DNA from: Madurella fahalii
Lineage: Eukaryota; Ascomycota; Sordariomycetes; Sordariales
Direction of reading: 5' to 3'
Assembly: GCA_029876055.1 (NCBI GenBank)
Contig: CM056874.1
Span: forward strand, 1,612,001 to 1,676,000
DNA: 64,000 nucleotides
Part shown: piece by piece, positions 46,560 to 57,880 of the stretch
Layout: every line of letters starts with the position of its first letter
Position numbering within the stretch: the first letter of the stretch is position 1
The notes under the pieces: model-generated
The model's input: only the letters and a program-made list of their open reading frames with translations
The model's database searches: none
Told to the model about the DNA's origin: nothing
Translations under genes and position numbers: made by a program

Positions 46560-47460
46560 ATTTCTAATCTTAGCTAGATTTTAGGCTTCAGTGATATTAG
46601 ACACTACACAACAAAGTGTTCTACTATTTTTCTGTCCTCACTATAGCTATAGTAGAGAGTAGGGAGATCTGGGATCTCTTGCTGGAAAAGAAAATCCCGT
46701 AAGTTAATAGTCCCTGTTCGGGTTTATACTAGTAGAGAGCTCTAGGCTTTGGTAACGTCCTGATACTTCTGAAGGATTCTATTTATAAATAGCAGTTTAG
46801 AGAAATCTTCGTTGGCTAGCCTGGTAGGCTAGTCTCTGATCTTTTTCTAATACATCTCCTAAGCTCTACTCAATTCCTTTTTAGTTATAGGTTCTAGATC
46901 TGACCTTTGGTCTTAGCTTTGATCCTGATCTTAGCTCTAGCTTACCTACTAGCTAATAGTAATAATGACTCTTTCAGATATTGCTAGTTATTGTGGTAAC
47001 GGGGCCTTACAACTTTACCTTCATCTCTAGAACCTCCTATATAACTTGTTGCAAGCCCTTTGAATTAAGGAGCTTAGTGGGTACCTTTGATCCTTTAGGT
47101 CTTGCCTAGTTTATAGAAGGGAGATCTATAGCCGAGTTTCGAAGTCTATAAACCTCTTATTAAGATATAGATCTAGTAGTAGTACTTAGGTCTCTATTTC
47201 GAGATTCTGGATAAAGGTAGCCTTGTAAGCCCTAGTTACTATTCTAAAACTCTTTAACTAGTCCTTAATTAGTCTAACTACTATATTTTGAGGTTAGCTA
47301 TTAACTATTGTAGATTAGTAATAGTTCGTAGCTCTAAAAGGCTAAATAACACTCTATATACATTTGATAAAAACGTCTCTTACCCTAATTAGTCTAGGCT
47401 CCTAGATTTTAGCTGCTATTCTAGATAGAGTAAAATCTTAGGTTTTCAACTTTAATAATG
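46560..47460 (-). pseudogene. Tad1-like LINE reverse transcriptase C-terminal fragment
   Basis: The minus strand at about 46600-46760 reads RTGTINLRDFLFQQEIPDLPT, then YYSYSEDRKIVEHFVV, which fits the tail of fungal Tad1/I-type LINE ORF2: RTGKIGLxDFLxxRxVP, then CxCGxxxETxxHxLxxC with cysteines turned to tyrosine. The upstream part is too decayed to name domains. No 3' poly-A-type tail is visible. Confidence 0.55.
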
Positions 47461-47692
47461 CATATTTTCCTCTATTTCGTACTTTATATAATATAGCTTA
47501 TCTTTAATATAGTAAATATAATTATTTATGAAAGAGGAGTTTTACTTTCTAGATATAACTCTATTATAGTATCTAGCGATTTTATTATTGATAATGTAAT
47601 CTATAAGCGCATTATACACTCAAGCGAGTCATATAGTTCCCACCACAACATGTCCTCCTTGCACTCAATATCAATTTTTCCTACAACCTAAT

Positions 47693-48640
47693 ATGGCTTC
47701 TACTTCAAAGGAAGCAAGGCTAATCTTAGCCCTCAAAGCTATGTAAAACAACAAAAAGTTAAGCCTTTGAGCCGTAGTCGGGTTCTACAACGTACTGTCT
47801 ATGACTCTCTCTGACTGATGCACTGGCTGGCCTATACGATGTGATATTATACCCAACTCACGTAGGCTTACAGATTCTGAAGAGCAAGCTGTTGTCCAAT
47901 ATATCGTTGAGCTAATTGTACGTACATTTCTACCTAGACTGTATAGTGCGAAAGATATAGCCAACCAATTGCTACGTATATACGATACGTACCTCGTTGG
48001 CAAGAACTGGGTCTCTAACTTCGTCAAATACCAGCCAGAGCTCCATACACGTTGGACGTATAGATACAACTACCAAGAGGGCTAAGTGCTATATGATCCA
48101 GAGAGGGTACTTTCTACACTAGATGTATAACTTCGTACGCTAACACCCCCAGTCTCTGAGCTTTATACAGTGTAACTTTGGGTCTTCCAGATATCACACA
48201 ACCCCTAAGAAGCTGAATCACAGTTAATACTCATCAAAACTCGTATTACTAACCATCAAAACAGCTCTCCAACTTCAATATTGGGTGCTGTAGATCAATT
48301 TACCAAGGGTACGATGGCTATAATGCACCAAGTAGCTCTTCTTCGGTCAGAGGTGTCTTCACTCTGCAAGGTCAATGAGGTACTAAGTAAGTGCCAGAGA
48401 GCTAAAAGAACACGTGTGTAGCTTGGAGAATCACTTACTGTACAAGATACACAGAATCTACTAGCCCAGAAGGCTATAGGTAGAGAGGTAGTAGGAGATA
48501 CATAGCTAGAAGGCAGTAGTACAGAGAGGGGTTATATAAAGGTTCAATGCTATGGTGTGTATAACAAGCCTGGTTATAATGCCTGTACTTGCCAGAAGGC
48601 TATTAAATCCTCTGATTCAGTTGTTTCTGATATAATCGTA
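47693..48640 (+). pseudogene. pogo-like transposase lacking its DDE domain
   Basis: Plus strand from the ATG at 47693: MASTSKEARLILALKAM, then CDIIPNSRRLTDSEEQAVVQYIVELIV and a CENP-B-like block ending TRWTYRYNYQEG. Directly after that comes YDPERVLSTLDV, which in full-length relatives (63.9 kb) lies after the catalytic domain. So about 200 codons including all catalytic residues were deleted cleanly. The C-terminus reads LRSEVSSLCKVNEVLSKC and a knuckle remnant with CTCQKA, ending SDIIVVG. A T1 solo LTR follows the stop. Confidence 0.75.
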
Positions 48641-48649
48641 GTTGGTTGA

Positions 48650-48914
48650 TGTCAAAGAATCAGGTGCCAAAGGATCAAGATCACAAGATCTAGTGCGCGA
48701 GCCAAATCCATGTACTCTATTGAGCTAAGGAAGGCTGGCAGCTAACTGCGCCACTGTACAGACGTCATCCTGTACGTGTATCTCATTTATAAAAGGAGCA
48801 AGCTCTCTAGCAGAGATAGGGAGGGGGTCACACACAATGAAGACAATCAAGAGAAGACACACAAGATCCTCAACTGTCATTTTCCCAAGATTCAGAGGTG
48901 CTGTATTTCCGACA
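48650..48914 (+). repeat. T1 solo LTR
   Basis: 265 bp, TGTCAAAGAATCAGG...ATTTCCGACA, with perfect GTTGA duplications (48645-48649, 48915-48919). Keeps the antisense tRNA-like module and TATA region (TATAAAAGG at about 48788). Confidence 0.9.
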
Positions 48915-49409
48915 GTTGACAGTATTATTGTGTTGCAATTGAGGATAGTTGTTATAGAGTAGTGGTAACTATACGACTTGCTTGAGTGTACAGCTCGTTC
49001 ATAGATTACGTTATATTAAAGAAACTTATTATTATCCTTGATTTCATTTTATATATACCTGGTATAGATCTCTAAAAAGTAATAACTACTTTATTACTTT
49101 CTTCTAAATAAAGAATACTAAAAAAAAATACCTTTTTTCTTTCTGCTTCGCTAGTTGCTTGCCCACAAAGCTAGCAAAAAGGCTGCAACCTACATCAATC
49201 AATTCCCCTCGAAAGCTCTATCCAACGATACTACTTGCAACCGCGTGGCATCTATTGCGTGGCTGCAGTTGGACTCGAAAGTCAAACTGGGCTGAGTGCC
49301 CAAGCTGTCAGCAAAATCTTCACAGCGGGTCTGTCGACCTGACAACCTTGCAGATCAGGCATCAACAGGCCTGGCCAATTGTTGGGATCTCCAGGAAAGG
49401 CACTCTGGC

Positions 49410-49572
49410 CACACAGCTATACCAGCTACCCTCTGGCCACACTAGTTACCCTCTAGCTATACCAATTACTCTCTAGCTACCCTTTGGCTACACCAGCCAC
49501 CCTCTAGCCACACCAGCCACCTCCAAGCCACACTAGCCACTCTTTGGCCATACTAGCCACCTCCTTATCTAC
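49410..49572. repeat. Minisatellite of about 22-bp units
   Basis: Imperfect units of the type ACCCTCTAGCCACACCAGCC repeated about seven times, at the end of a less AT-rich patch (49140-49580). An open stretch of 105 codons spans part of the patch but has no recognisable motif and is not called a gene. Confidence 0.65.
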
Positions 49573-50199
49573 TATGGACAACGTTGAGGTATGTTAATAT
49601 ATAAGCTTAAAAAATATAAAAAGAGCTATATATAACTCTAAGCTATAACCCTAACCCTAAGTTAATATCCTCTTGGCAATATAAGTGAGTCTATATATAT
49701 TGCAATTGATTTAATTGACTTTGAAATAAGATCAGGAGATTGAAATCTGGGTCAGTAGAACTAAACTATGCGAAACCTAGCTCTATGGAACCGGATCCAA
49801 GGCACCTATACCATACTGGGTCAGACACTGATCCGGATCACAGTGATTAATATCTGTGCCTATATGATAGTTTCGTATCACTGTACCTGGAACCTAAGTC
49901 TGAAACTATAGATCCGGATCACTGTGATCCGATACGATCAAACGTGATCCATAAGCCCAGACCCATATCCGTGGATCTGGATCCTAGTAGTTCAATGCAA
50001 GGAAATAAGGATAAGAGGGAGTTTCACCCTCGTCTCCAAATCCTATATAGTTTAAGTAAGTAGTGACGTGTGACACGTACATTTATACAATCAAAACGTT
50101 CGATCAATTGCACTTACTTTGGAAAAACGCTTTGCACTTGAGACTTGAACCCTGAACCTCATCTCTGTCAATTTTCTTACCTACCACTGTACTTGCCGA

Positions 50200-50706
50200 T
50201 GTCAAAAGGATTAGGTGCCAAAGGATCAGGATCACAAGATCTAGTGTAGGAGTAAAACCTATGTACTCTAGTCAGCTAAGTGTAACGAGAGCCCTCTGGG
50301 CCAGACCGGGGGAACCGGCCAAATGACGGTGGATGATGTCACTGTACTAGGGTAGATAAGAACCCCGTGGAAAACCCTCTCACGGGGAGAACTTCTGATC
50401 CGTAAGGATCAGTCTCTGTGTAGTCAATGACAATAGGAGGCTGTTCGTGAAGCTATCGCCCACTGATCGAACCCTTTTCGGTACTGAGACATCGTAGTCC
50501 ATCTCCCTCAACGTGTTCCCAGAACAACCCCCTTTACACTAAGGCAGGCTAGCAGTTAACTACGCTACTGTATAGACGTTATCCTGTACGTGTATCTCGT
50601 CTATAAAGGAATAAGCTCTCTAAGAGACAATCAAGACAATAAAGAGAAGACGTATAAGATCCTCAACTGTCATTTCCCAAGATTCAGAGGTGCCGCGTTT
50701 CCAATA
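50200..50706 (+). repeat. T1 solo LTR interrupted by a solo LTR-A
   Basis: Outer flanks GCCGA (50195-50199) and GCCAA (50707-50711) are a duplication with one transition. The right end CCGACA has decayed to CCAATA. The chromovirus LTR sits inside at 50281-50538. Confidence 0.85.
50281..50538 (+). repeat. Solo LTR-A with perfect CTAAG duplication
   Basis: 258 bp, TGTAACGAGAGCCC...CCCTTTACA, flanked by CTAAG on both sides. A classic solo LTR left by recombination between the two LTRs of a full element. It is the best-preserved LTR-A here and shows the CTGATCCGTAAGGATCAG hairpin. Confidence 0.95.
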
Positions 50707-50869
50707 GCCAACCGTGTTCTCTATTGCAAGAGTCTCCTGCTCTCACAGATTAAGTAGTTCCATCCCGACCTTTCACTTCTCACTTTGCTCTGTGCTAGGT
50801 AAAAAGGAGATCTTTACCTCTTGACAATAGTCGAAAAGGAGATGATTTATCTATAATGCTAATACCAGA

Positions 50870-51015
50870 CCTTAAAGACGACGGAGAGTAAGAAGTTAAA
50901 GAGATTCGAAATGAAAGAATATTCTAGGGTAAAACCTTCTTTTTAGTCAAATAGGCAAGCTGGCCCTCGGAGTACAATCAGTAGATATTAGAGGAAGATA
51001 TAACAAATATACCCA
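50870..51015 (+). pseudogene. Chromodomain, family A
   Basis: Plus frame DLKDDGE-EVKEIRNERIF, GKTFFLVK, ASWPSEYNQ, ILEEDI. It fits the chromodomain consensus (acidic start, YLVKWxGW, E-x-N-x-W) with the expected W/Q codons turned to stops. It identifies the element group as chromoviruses. Confidence 0.75.
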
Positions 51016-51176
51016 AACTAATATTATAATTCTGAAAAGTATAGGAGAACTAGCAGAAACGTAGGCAATAAGATAACGATTAATATCTATCTATATCAAA
51101 TTATATCCCGGGGTATTCTAGACACCAAGTCTCTACCAAAGAAGCCATAGAAAACCACCCGAAAGCTATATAATCT

Positions 51177-52070
51177 TCAAATGATTGAGGGTAGCACTAG
51201 CTCTATATTAGGAGCTAAACTCATCTATACCTACCAGACATCCTCATCTGCCCTATTAGCAGCAATCTCCTCTACTACCGTCTCGAAGAAATAGCATTTT
51301 ATACCCGACCAGCCTACAAAACCAATATCACCTAGCGATAGACAAATAATCGACCGCACCTTCTAAGCACATAACTCAGATTCATATTATAAAGAGTTAG
51401 TAATAACTCTAGGATAATATACTAATTAAGACTAACCTCGGTATTATAACTATAGTTATATCTCGAGTAGGATGACTACTATAAACGAAACTAGCTACGA
51501 GATATAACTAGCAAGCAATAGACTATATAAGCATATTATAGAAATATCAACGACTTATATACGAAAATAAGCTGAAAGATAATACGTACAAAAGACGGCT
51601 TAGTAGTGCCAGAAATACTAAATTGGTGATGATAAGCGGTTTTGGTAGCGTCAAATCCCGATTAGGTCCTTTATGGCAGCAGTGATCTTACAGCTATAGC
51701 AAGAGAGAGTAGAGATAAAAGGGCGATTGCCCTCCTCATCGAATTTATCTTCGGTGTCCTCTACACGATAGTCGACGACAGTACGAGCTACGTCAATAAA
51801 AATTATAAGGTCGACGGAGTTGCTAACTATTCCAGCTATAGCCTACAATTGTTAGCAAATCGTCTATCAATCCTCTACGAATTGAATACGAAGTTACTAG
51901 AGTACACAACTCTTTCTTTACATCATAATATGAGTAATACAACGATATAGACTGCTCGAACGAATAGATAATAGAGAGAACCTCCTCTGAACGAGGGTTA
52001 GCGTTCTTCAACACCAAACGAATACATTTCATATATAAAATTCAGCAGCAGGGGCAGTAAAGACGTCTAT
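51177..52070 (-). pseudogene. Antisense three-exon extra gene, second long family-A copy
   Basis: Minus strand: exon 1 about 52070-51898 (small indels against the 177-nt model), intron 51897-51843 (GTAACT donor, GCTAAC branch, GTAG), exon 2 from 51842 to about 51437, a donor-like GTTAGT, exon 3 ending with TGA at 51179-51177. Exon 1 reads KCIRLVLKNANPRSEEVL, then KKELCTL. Exon 3 reads GFVGWSGIKCYF and EEIAANRADEDVW, with the end LELVPTS of the 30.6-kb copy appearing as IELVLPSII. Independent of the 30.6-kb copy by its many private changes, so it supports the gene model. Function unknown. Confidence 0.65.
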
Positions 52071-52542
52071 TATGACAGAAAAGTAACTGAAACGATGGCA
52101 AAGAGAGAGAGAGAGAGAGAGGAGAGAACAGAGCAGGTAGCAGACTATATATAAGAGTAGGGCGAAAAGTGAGCGAAGTGATATATAGAAGAGGGTCTAA
52201 AGAAAGAAAAGTTTTAGAAAAGGTAGGAGAGGAGAGAGGTATTTATATCTGAGAAGATAATAGCTAATATATATCTACAAATTTATACTATATATAAGCC
52301 TTACAATTGAGCAGTTGTATAATCTTTATACGTCTTAAAGTTGTGAAGATAATACGTAAGTTCGGATGGAAATCTGGACGATTCGGCTGTAATTCGGATC
52401 TCAGACCAGAACTAGGAAAGTAGGACTTCAGAGCCGCGAACTTTACTATAGCCCAACAACTGGCCGAACTTTTCCTAAAAACCTCCTGACTATAAAACGA
52501 CTTACTCCTTACCCCAAACTATCATTTCTCCTTTCTTACTAT

Positions 52543-52966
52543 TGAAATGGAGCGGAAAACACACATCCACTCCATTAACAATCAACAAGATAACAAAACA
52601 AGGAGAGGAACAACGACTGAGAAACCCGACAACAAACCAGGATTCCCAGCAACGCGGCTTGGACCAAAGTAGCAATAAAGACAGGCAGGACTCCCTCTGA
52701 TCAGAGGGAGGCCACAAAGACAGCTCCCAATGGAGCAAACAAATCGAAAGAAAGAATTAGTTGAACTGTTGATCTTGATTATTCTTGACTGTCGAGGCTG
52801 ACAGTCAGGACAGTCTTAAATACAGAAAAAAAAGTGGGTTCTCAGTCCGATCACCTGATCCAGCCCGGAGGGCCGGGAACCCGATACCCCGGACCTACAC
52901 CGCCAGACCCGAAGTCCCAGAGTTGTCTTAGAGTGCTATCCGGCCAGTGCACTATCCCCCACTTCA
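52543..52966. mobile_element. 424-bp unmutated insertion (probable solo LTR) in the chromovirus 3' region
   Basis: TGAAATGGAGCGG...CCACTTCA is absent from the equivalent place at about 30150. CTAT flanks it on both sides (ACTAT if the ends are read one base shorter). Its balanced composition contrasts with the RIP-mutated host, so it arrived late. It contains ACAGTCTTAAATACAG and a pseudo-palindromic GACTGTC...GACAGTC. No relative in the window. Confidence 0.65.
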
Positions 52967-53063
52967 CTATACAGTTCGTTAGAGTAGATGGACTATAAGG
53001 TCTACCGGTTTAAATTTTATCCATTACATAGCTACGAACAGTACTCGATATACACCTGATATC

Positions 53064-53338
53064 TGTCGGATGCACAGCACCTCTGAACGTTCGGAGTTAA
53101 ACTTGGGATGCAAATTCAGATGTAAATTGAGGATGGAAAATTGAGGATGTCTTGTTTTCTTCCTTGTCTAACGGAGGTGAGCTTCCTTCTTATTCCCAAT
53201 TTCCTGGACCACGGAGACCAGGGTTAACGGATCTCCGAGAGATCGGATCACACTTATCCGAGACGCACTAATCCGGATCACACTGATCCGGGTTCGTGTT
53301 TTGCAGATCCAGGATCCAGCTTCTTGACCCTTTTGACA
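53064..53338 (-). repeat. T2 solo LTR
   Basis: 275 bp, TGTCGGATGCACAGC...CCCTTTTGACA, with perfect ATATC duplications (53059-53063, 53339-53343). Contains TCCGGATCACACTGATCCGGG. Shares its terminal sequences with T1 but differs inside. Confidence 0.9.
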
Positions 53339-53436
53339 ATATCCACCTAATATCATCCTAAATCTTACCCCCTAAATTCAGACGATCCTCCGCAGTAAGG
53401 AATCTGAGGACAGGTTCTACAGAGCGGAGGATAATT

Positions 53437-53693
53437 TGTAACGAGAGTCTCCAGACGAAGGTTAGGAGGACCAGCCGAATGATACTGGATGATGTCACAA
53501 TACAGGATAGATAAGAACTCTGTAAGGGAACTCTCTCATGTGGGGTACTTCTGATCTGTAAGGATCAGTCTCTATGTAGTCAATGACAATAGGAGGCTGT
53601 TCGTAAAGTTATCGTCCACTGATCGAACTCTTTTCAGTACTGAGACATCGTAATCTATCTCCCTCAACGTGTCTCAGAACAACCCCCTTTACA
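53437..53693 (+). repeat. LTR-A (3' LTR)
   Basis: 257 bp, TGTAACGAGAGTCTCC...CCCTTTACA, closing the chromovirus that starts at 50830. Confidence 0.85.
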
Positions 53694-54326
53694 ATGTACT
53701 CGATTGTTATTACCTATTCCCAATTACTAACTTGAAGCTGCTTTGCTTAGCCTTTTCGATTTGAGTATATAATAACTATGTTTTTGCAGACAACATCTAT
53801 TATAAAGCCTATCTCGTCAAAGTTATAGAAGTTAGAATCTTAGATGCTATACTTCGGTTGTATATCTTGACTAAGTGGAACCACTTCTTTATAAGGTTAG
53901 AATCTTCGTACAGAGATTACTAGAGATTGTAAATGTAAGATGAATATTTCTTTAGCTTTAGGTAGTTGTTATACAAAGCAGTAGAGTTATTGGTAGTCAA
54001 CTATAAGTTTATAATATATCATGTGAAAGAGGTTCGCTATATCTTATATACTATCAATCTAGAGCAGAAATCCTCGTAAATCTAGGTTAAGTATATACTA
54101 TACAAGCTCTTTGTCACAGGTGGGATATAAGTAAGTGGTATGTAGCATTCAATCATGGAGTGATTAAACTGATAGATCTTTTGGTTCATTAGTAGAGTGA
54201 TTCACTACGTATACTCTATTACACCCCTCCTCTTAAATTTCTGTCAATGGACGTTGTTTGTCTTGTCTACTAGCTTATAATTAGATTCTGCATCTACGTC
54301 AGGCAAGTGTATGTTTGAGAGATCTT

Positions 54327-54563
54327 TGTCAGGTATAGGAGAGATATTGCCAAGGTTAAGGATACAACTATAGACATTAAGCTTGGGAGTGCTGTGAAAG
54401 CCTATAAATTGCAAGCTTCGCTAGAAGTTTCGGAAATTTCAGAGTTTAATACTATCATCTACCACCTCCTTAGAAGCGATAGCTGCGTAGATGTTATTTC
54501 TACAATGCAAATCATCCTTTCACTCTCCTTTTCTCACCTATAAACCCCTTTTTCGATTTGACA
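54327..54563 (+). repeat. T3 solo LTR, decayed copy
   Basis: 237 bp, TGTCAGGTATAGG...GATTTGACA. Keeps CCTATAAATT and the block CACCTCCTTAGAAGCGATAGCTG shared by all T3 copies. The flanking pentamers (ATCTT and ATCAA) do not match. Confidence 0.75.
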
Positions 54564-54907
54564 ATCAAATCGAATAGAATCAGGATATGAGCTCAATGGC
54601 TACCAACTAAATTGACCACATCTATTTTATTGAAATAGAAACTGATAGAGAAACAGCAAGATAAACTAAAAGCGTCAAATGCAGAAAGCAAATGTAATTT
54701 CAGTAATAGCTTTCTGATCTCATGTAAGTGTTGCTGCGATAGTGCTTCTAGGCTTCTCACGTCAAAGACATTGATGTGTCTGTTGCACAGGTAGACTTCG
54801 CTGTCTGCCTCTTTCCCGATGTATAATTAAACTAAATTACCCTCTGGATTTATTTGATTTGGCTTGTTAGATGCCTTGGACAAAACGGAGCAAGGTAGGA
54901 TTGTTTA

Positions 54908-56255
54908 ATGCGACGATACCCATACCGCGCCCCACTTTAATTAGAACTCGAGGACCTCTCACACCACTAAAGTGGTGCTTACCACTGTAGCGGCTCTACC
55001 ACTGCGTCGGTCACTTTTCCTACCATCTCGTCAATATTCCACCAAAACCACCCAAAAATAGCGTATTCGGATACGAAAAAATGGAGCGTCAAACGTAGGA
55101 AGCCGTCGAATATATCAGAGCAAATCTGGGAGTGAAAACTACCTACATTGTGGTCGAATTCGGGGTTTCCCGCTCCCGCTTACGACGCCGCCTCGAGGGC
55201 GTAGCTCCTAAGCGTAGTCTTCTGTTAGAAATGAGCGTCGGCATAGTTGACGACAGGGAAAAAGCGCCTCCTTATTGTCGATGGCCACGGCTCACACCAT
55301 ATAGTCGAATTTATTCGATTTTGCCAGCAAAACGGCATTATCGCCTTTGGTTTACAACCAAATATAATGCATCTTCTTCAACCACTTGACACGGTTGTTT
55401 TTCGGGCCCTGAAGCACTACTACGCCCAAGCGTTTGATATGCTCATTCGCGATGGTATCGGTGATATCACGAAACTCGAGTTCCTCAGTATTATCCAGCA
55501 AGTTCGCAATCAAGCCTTCAAGCACAGTACTATCTTATCAGCATTTAGGAAGACTGGGATCTCACCATTCAACCTAGTATCTATCCGAGATCAGTTACGA
55601 GAGCGGCAAGCCTGGTGTACCCCCACATCATCTCCCCAACCTATATTGGTTCCTTGCTACCAGGAACTCCCCACACCCTATGGCAAATCCACAAAGTTGC
55701 TGGGAAGATCGAGGCTATGATAGATGAGCTCTGGAGCCAGGGACTAAACTTGATGTCAATATTAGACGCTTTCTCAAAGGATCCTTGATCATAGCCACTG
55801 AATTGATCTAAGTAAAAAGAGACCTTAGGAGGACCCGGATAGCTGAAGCTGTACGTAAGCAACGTCGTCTGGAAAAGAATTCGCTACTGTAGTCAGGTGG
55901 AGTGTTGATAGTTGGACTGGGCCGTTAGAGGGTCAAAAAAAGAAGGATATTGAGGTTGAGAAAGCACAGAAGGTAGTGGAGACGGTGGAAAAGAAGATAT
56001 GCAACGCTTTTAAAAGTGGTTTGAAGAGGCTACAAAGGAATCTTGTAAATGGAGGTTATCTAAAAGACTGGAGCCAGTGGAAATAGTTGATGGAAGTGGT
56101 GTAACTAGGTAGCTGAAAAGGTTTTAGTATCAAGGGGTGGGAAAAGTGGCCGTTGCAGTGGTGTAGCCACTACAGTGGTAAGCACCACTTTAGTGGTGCG
56201 AGAGATCCTCGAGTTCCAATTAAAGTGGGGCGTGGCACGGGTAGTGTTAACTAGA
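54908..56255 (+). mobile_element. pogo-like transposon with about 110-bp TIRs and internal deletion
   Basis: Left TIR about 54908-55026 and right TIR about 56135-56255 are inverted copies (CCCCACTTTAATTRGAACTCGAGGA..., CACCACTAAAGTGGTGCTTACCACTGTAG). The transposase start at 55081 reads an HTH-like block (VEYIRANLGVKTTYIVVEFG, SRSRLRRRLEG) with a TAG at codon 6, then jumps to the second half of the DDE domain. Exact ends are uncertain by a few bases. Little RIP damage: a younger arrival than the elements to its left. Confidence 0.8.
55247..55720 (+). pseudogene. DDE_1 catalytic C-half of a pogo-like transposase
   Basis: Open 157-codon frame: KKRLLIVDGHGSHH (second catalytic Asp), FIRFCQQNGII, MHLLQPLDTVVFRALKHYYA (third Asp), then ILSAFRKTGISPFN, the usual end of DDE_1. 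The first Asp region is lost with the deletion between HTH and DDE, so the protein cannot be active. No ATG begins this frame; it is the broken continuation of 55081. Confidence 0.85.
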
Positions 56256-57000
56256 ATATTTTTTGGGGCAGATTTAGGTTTTTGGACTCTTTGCAATTCA
56301 TAGTGCTGTACCTAGCAGTAACATCATCTGTGTTGGGAACATCGAAGCTTTCGCGGCCCAAATGAAGTAGTTGCTAAACGCTATCTCTGGCTATCATTTT
56401 AGGAGCCAGGAACTCCAGTTGCCACTAACTGGGCATCTGGCTGAAGAGGAGGTTCAAGGGAGTGAGGTCTGAATAGCCAATGCACAATCGTCACTGATAA
56501 TGAAGGCTGATGTTGTAGTGTGTTCAAGGTGTAGTTCAATATGCAAGTAGTTGGGACTGTACCGACCTTATTTACCTTGTACTGCCAATGCTGTGAGCGA
56601 CTAGGTTCCTGCTGTCTGACACCATCAAATACCATACCTAAAATACTTCTGATTTATACTACTAGCAGCCACACTACCAAGCATTCAGGACGGATAAATA
56701 CCACTATACTCCGGGATTTTGGCTCGGTTATATCCAGGAAATGCCTACATCAGTGACCTTGAGCGCTTACGGTCAAAGGCGACATTGGAAGTCGGAATTC
56801 CAACCAATGTTGGCTTCACTGGAGTATATGTAGGTGTTATTGAAGGGCGAGTTTATCTCACAGGCAAGCAACGCCGCCCTTGCGTCACGCGAGATGGGGT
56901 TCCAAGTTCTTGCCGGTGCGATGCTTCTTAAGTACACTTATCCCATATTCCATCATTCATTCGAATGCATTCCGCCATGGCAAAAATCGTGCAGCCAGGA

Positions 57001-57880
57001 TTAGCACAACTCCCATTCCTCAGCACCGGGTTCCCCAGTTAGCACAAGCAAAGAGTCTTCGCTAACGCCGTCGCTGTCTTGAGGTGTCTCGTTGTTCCAT
57101 CGTATACCGATCTGTTTGCACACCAAGTTATCAAAGCTCCAACGGTAGGGAGTGCTCGAGAGCATGACACAACTTGGTGTATTCGGGGACGAATAGTCCG
57201 GAATACCAAGGTACTTGCGACAGTCCATAACAGAGGTCGACGTGGCAGTCTCGGGGACGATCTCGACTTGGACCTTGTCCTTGCGGATGAGCACCACCGG
57301 CGATTGGTTGTTGATGCCAGGCACCGGCTCACACAGCTGAATTCTGAACTTTGTACGGCGCTTTTCCGAGGCGTGGACGTGCGTGCCGTGCACCCACCAA
57401 TACAGACTCGGCTGACGGCGGTTGCGGATGTAGAAGTAGCCACCGCTGAGCCAGTCGGGCCCGTTGACCAGATTGGGCATGGGTGAGACCTGGCGGCCAC
57501 CGAGGTCGTGCAGTAAAGTGGCACTTAAACGTTCTCGGAAGTCCTCAACGAGGCCTTCCTCTTGAACAGTCTTTGGGCCCCACGGACCTGCTGCGGGTAG
57601 AAGTCTCGTCAGCTTGTTGGTTGGCTCCACGAAAGCGTGTGGGAATCCTTCCGCACTGGATATGCGTACTAATTGAATGGTAACCCCAAAACTGGGGCGA
57701 GTGCCGAGTTAGACTGGTGAAATAAGGGTTGCCGTTGTGCTTCACCGTTTGCATGGTGCGGTAGAACTCGTCCGCATCGTATCTGGAAGGGAAACAGAGA
57801 TGGTAACGGCCATCACGTGTGCATCCTCCTCGATCGGGCGTAAGCCATTTGAGATACACATAGTAAACTCCGTAGGACAT
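57001..57880 (-). CDS. Hypothetical protein, 266 aa, two exons
   Basis: ATG at 57880 opens MSYGVYYVYLKWLTPDRGG. Exon 1 57880-57670 ends at a GTACGC donor. The intron of 79 nt has a GCTGAC branch and CGCAG acceptor. Exon 2 57590-57001 ends at TAA, and the phases (211 + 590 nt) give 267 codons. Exon 1 includes YHLCFPSRYDADEFYRTMQ. Exon 2 includes PWGPKTVQEEGLVEDFRE, GGYFYIRNRRQPSLYWWVH and VVLIRKDKVQVEIVPE, an aromatic beta-rich region that resembles, only loosely, ricin-type trefoil repeats. No signal peptide or membrane segment. The acceptor could be three bases further on. Upstream neighbour none; downstream the pogo element. Unrecognised; function not assigned. Confidence 0.6.

Larger units (their letters stand above)
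49592..50826 (+). repeat. E3 repeat with nested T1 and LTR-A
   Basis: Second plus-strand E3 copy, TGTTAATATATAAGC...CTCTTGACA. It contains CTGATCCGGATCACAGTG and the other E3 palindromes. It was hit by T1 at 50200, which was hit by LTR-A at 50281. At its right end a truncated chromovirus begins without a visible target duplication. Confidence 0.7.
50830..53693 (+). mobile_element. 3' part of a family-A chromovirus (plus orientation)
   Basis: Begins inside the integrase C-terminus, then chromodomain (50870-51015), antisense extra gene (51177-52070, minus strand), 3' non-coding region carrying two later insertions (52543-52966 and 53064-53338), and 3' LTR (53437-53693). The 5' part is missing at the E3 border. 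Confidence 0.8.

Noticed and set aside
56541..56931. Small gene between the pogo element and the 57-kb gene
   Set aside because: Open stretches use non-ATG starts, and no motif or splice chain was found.
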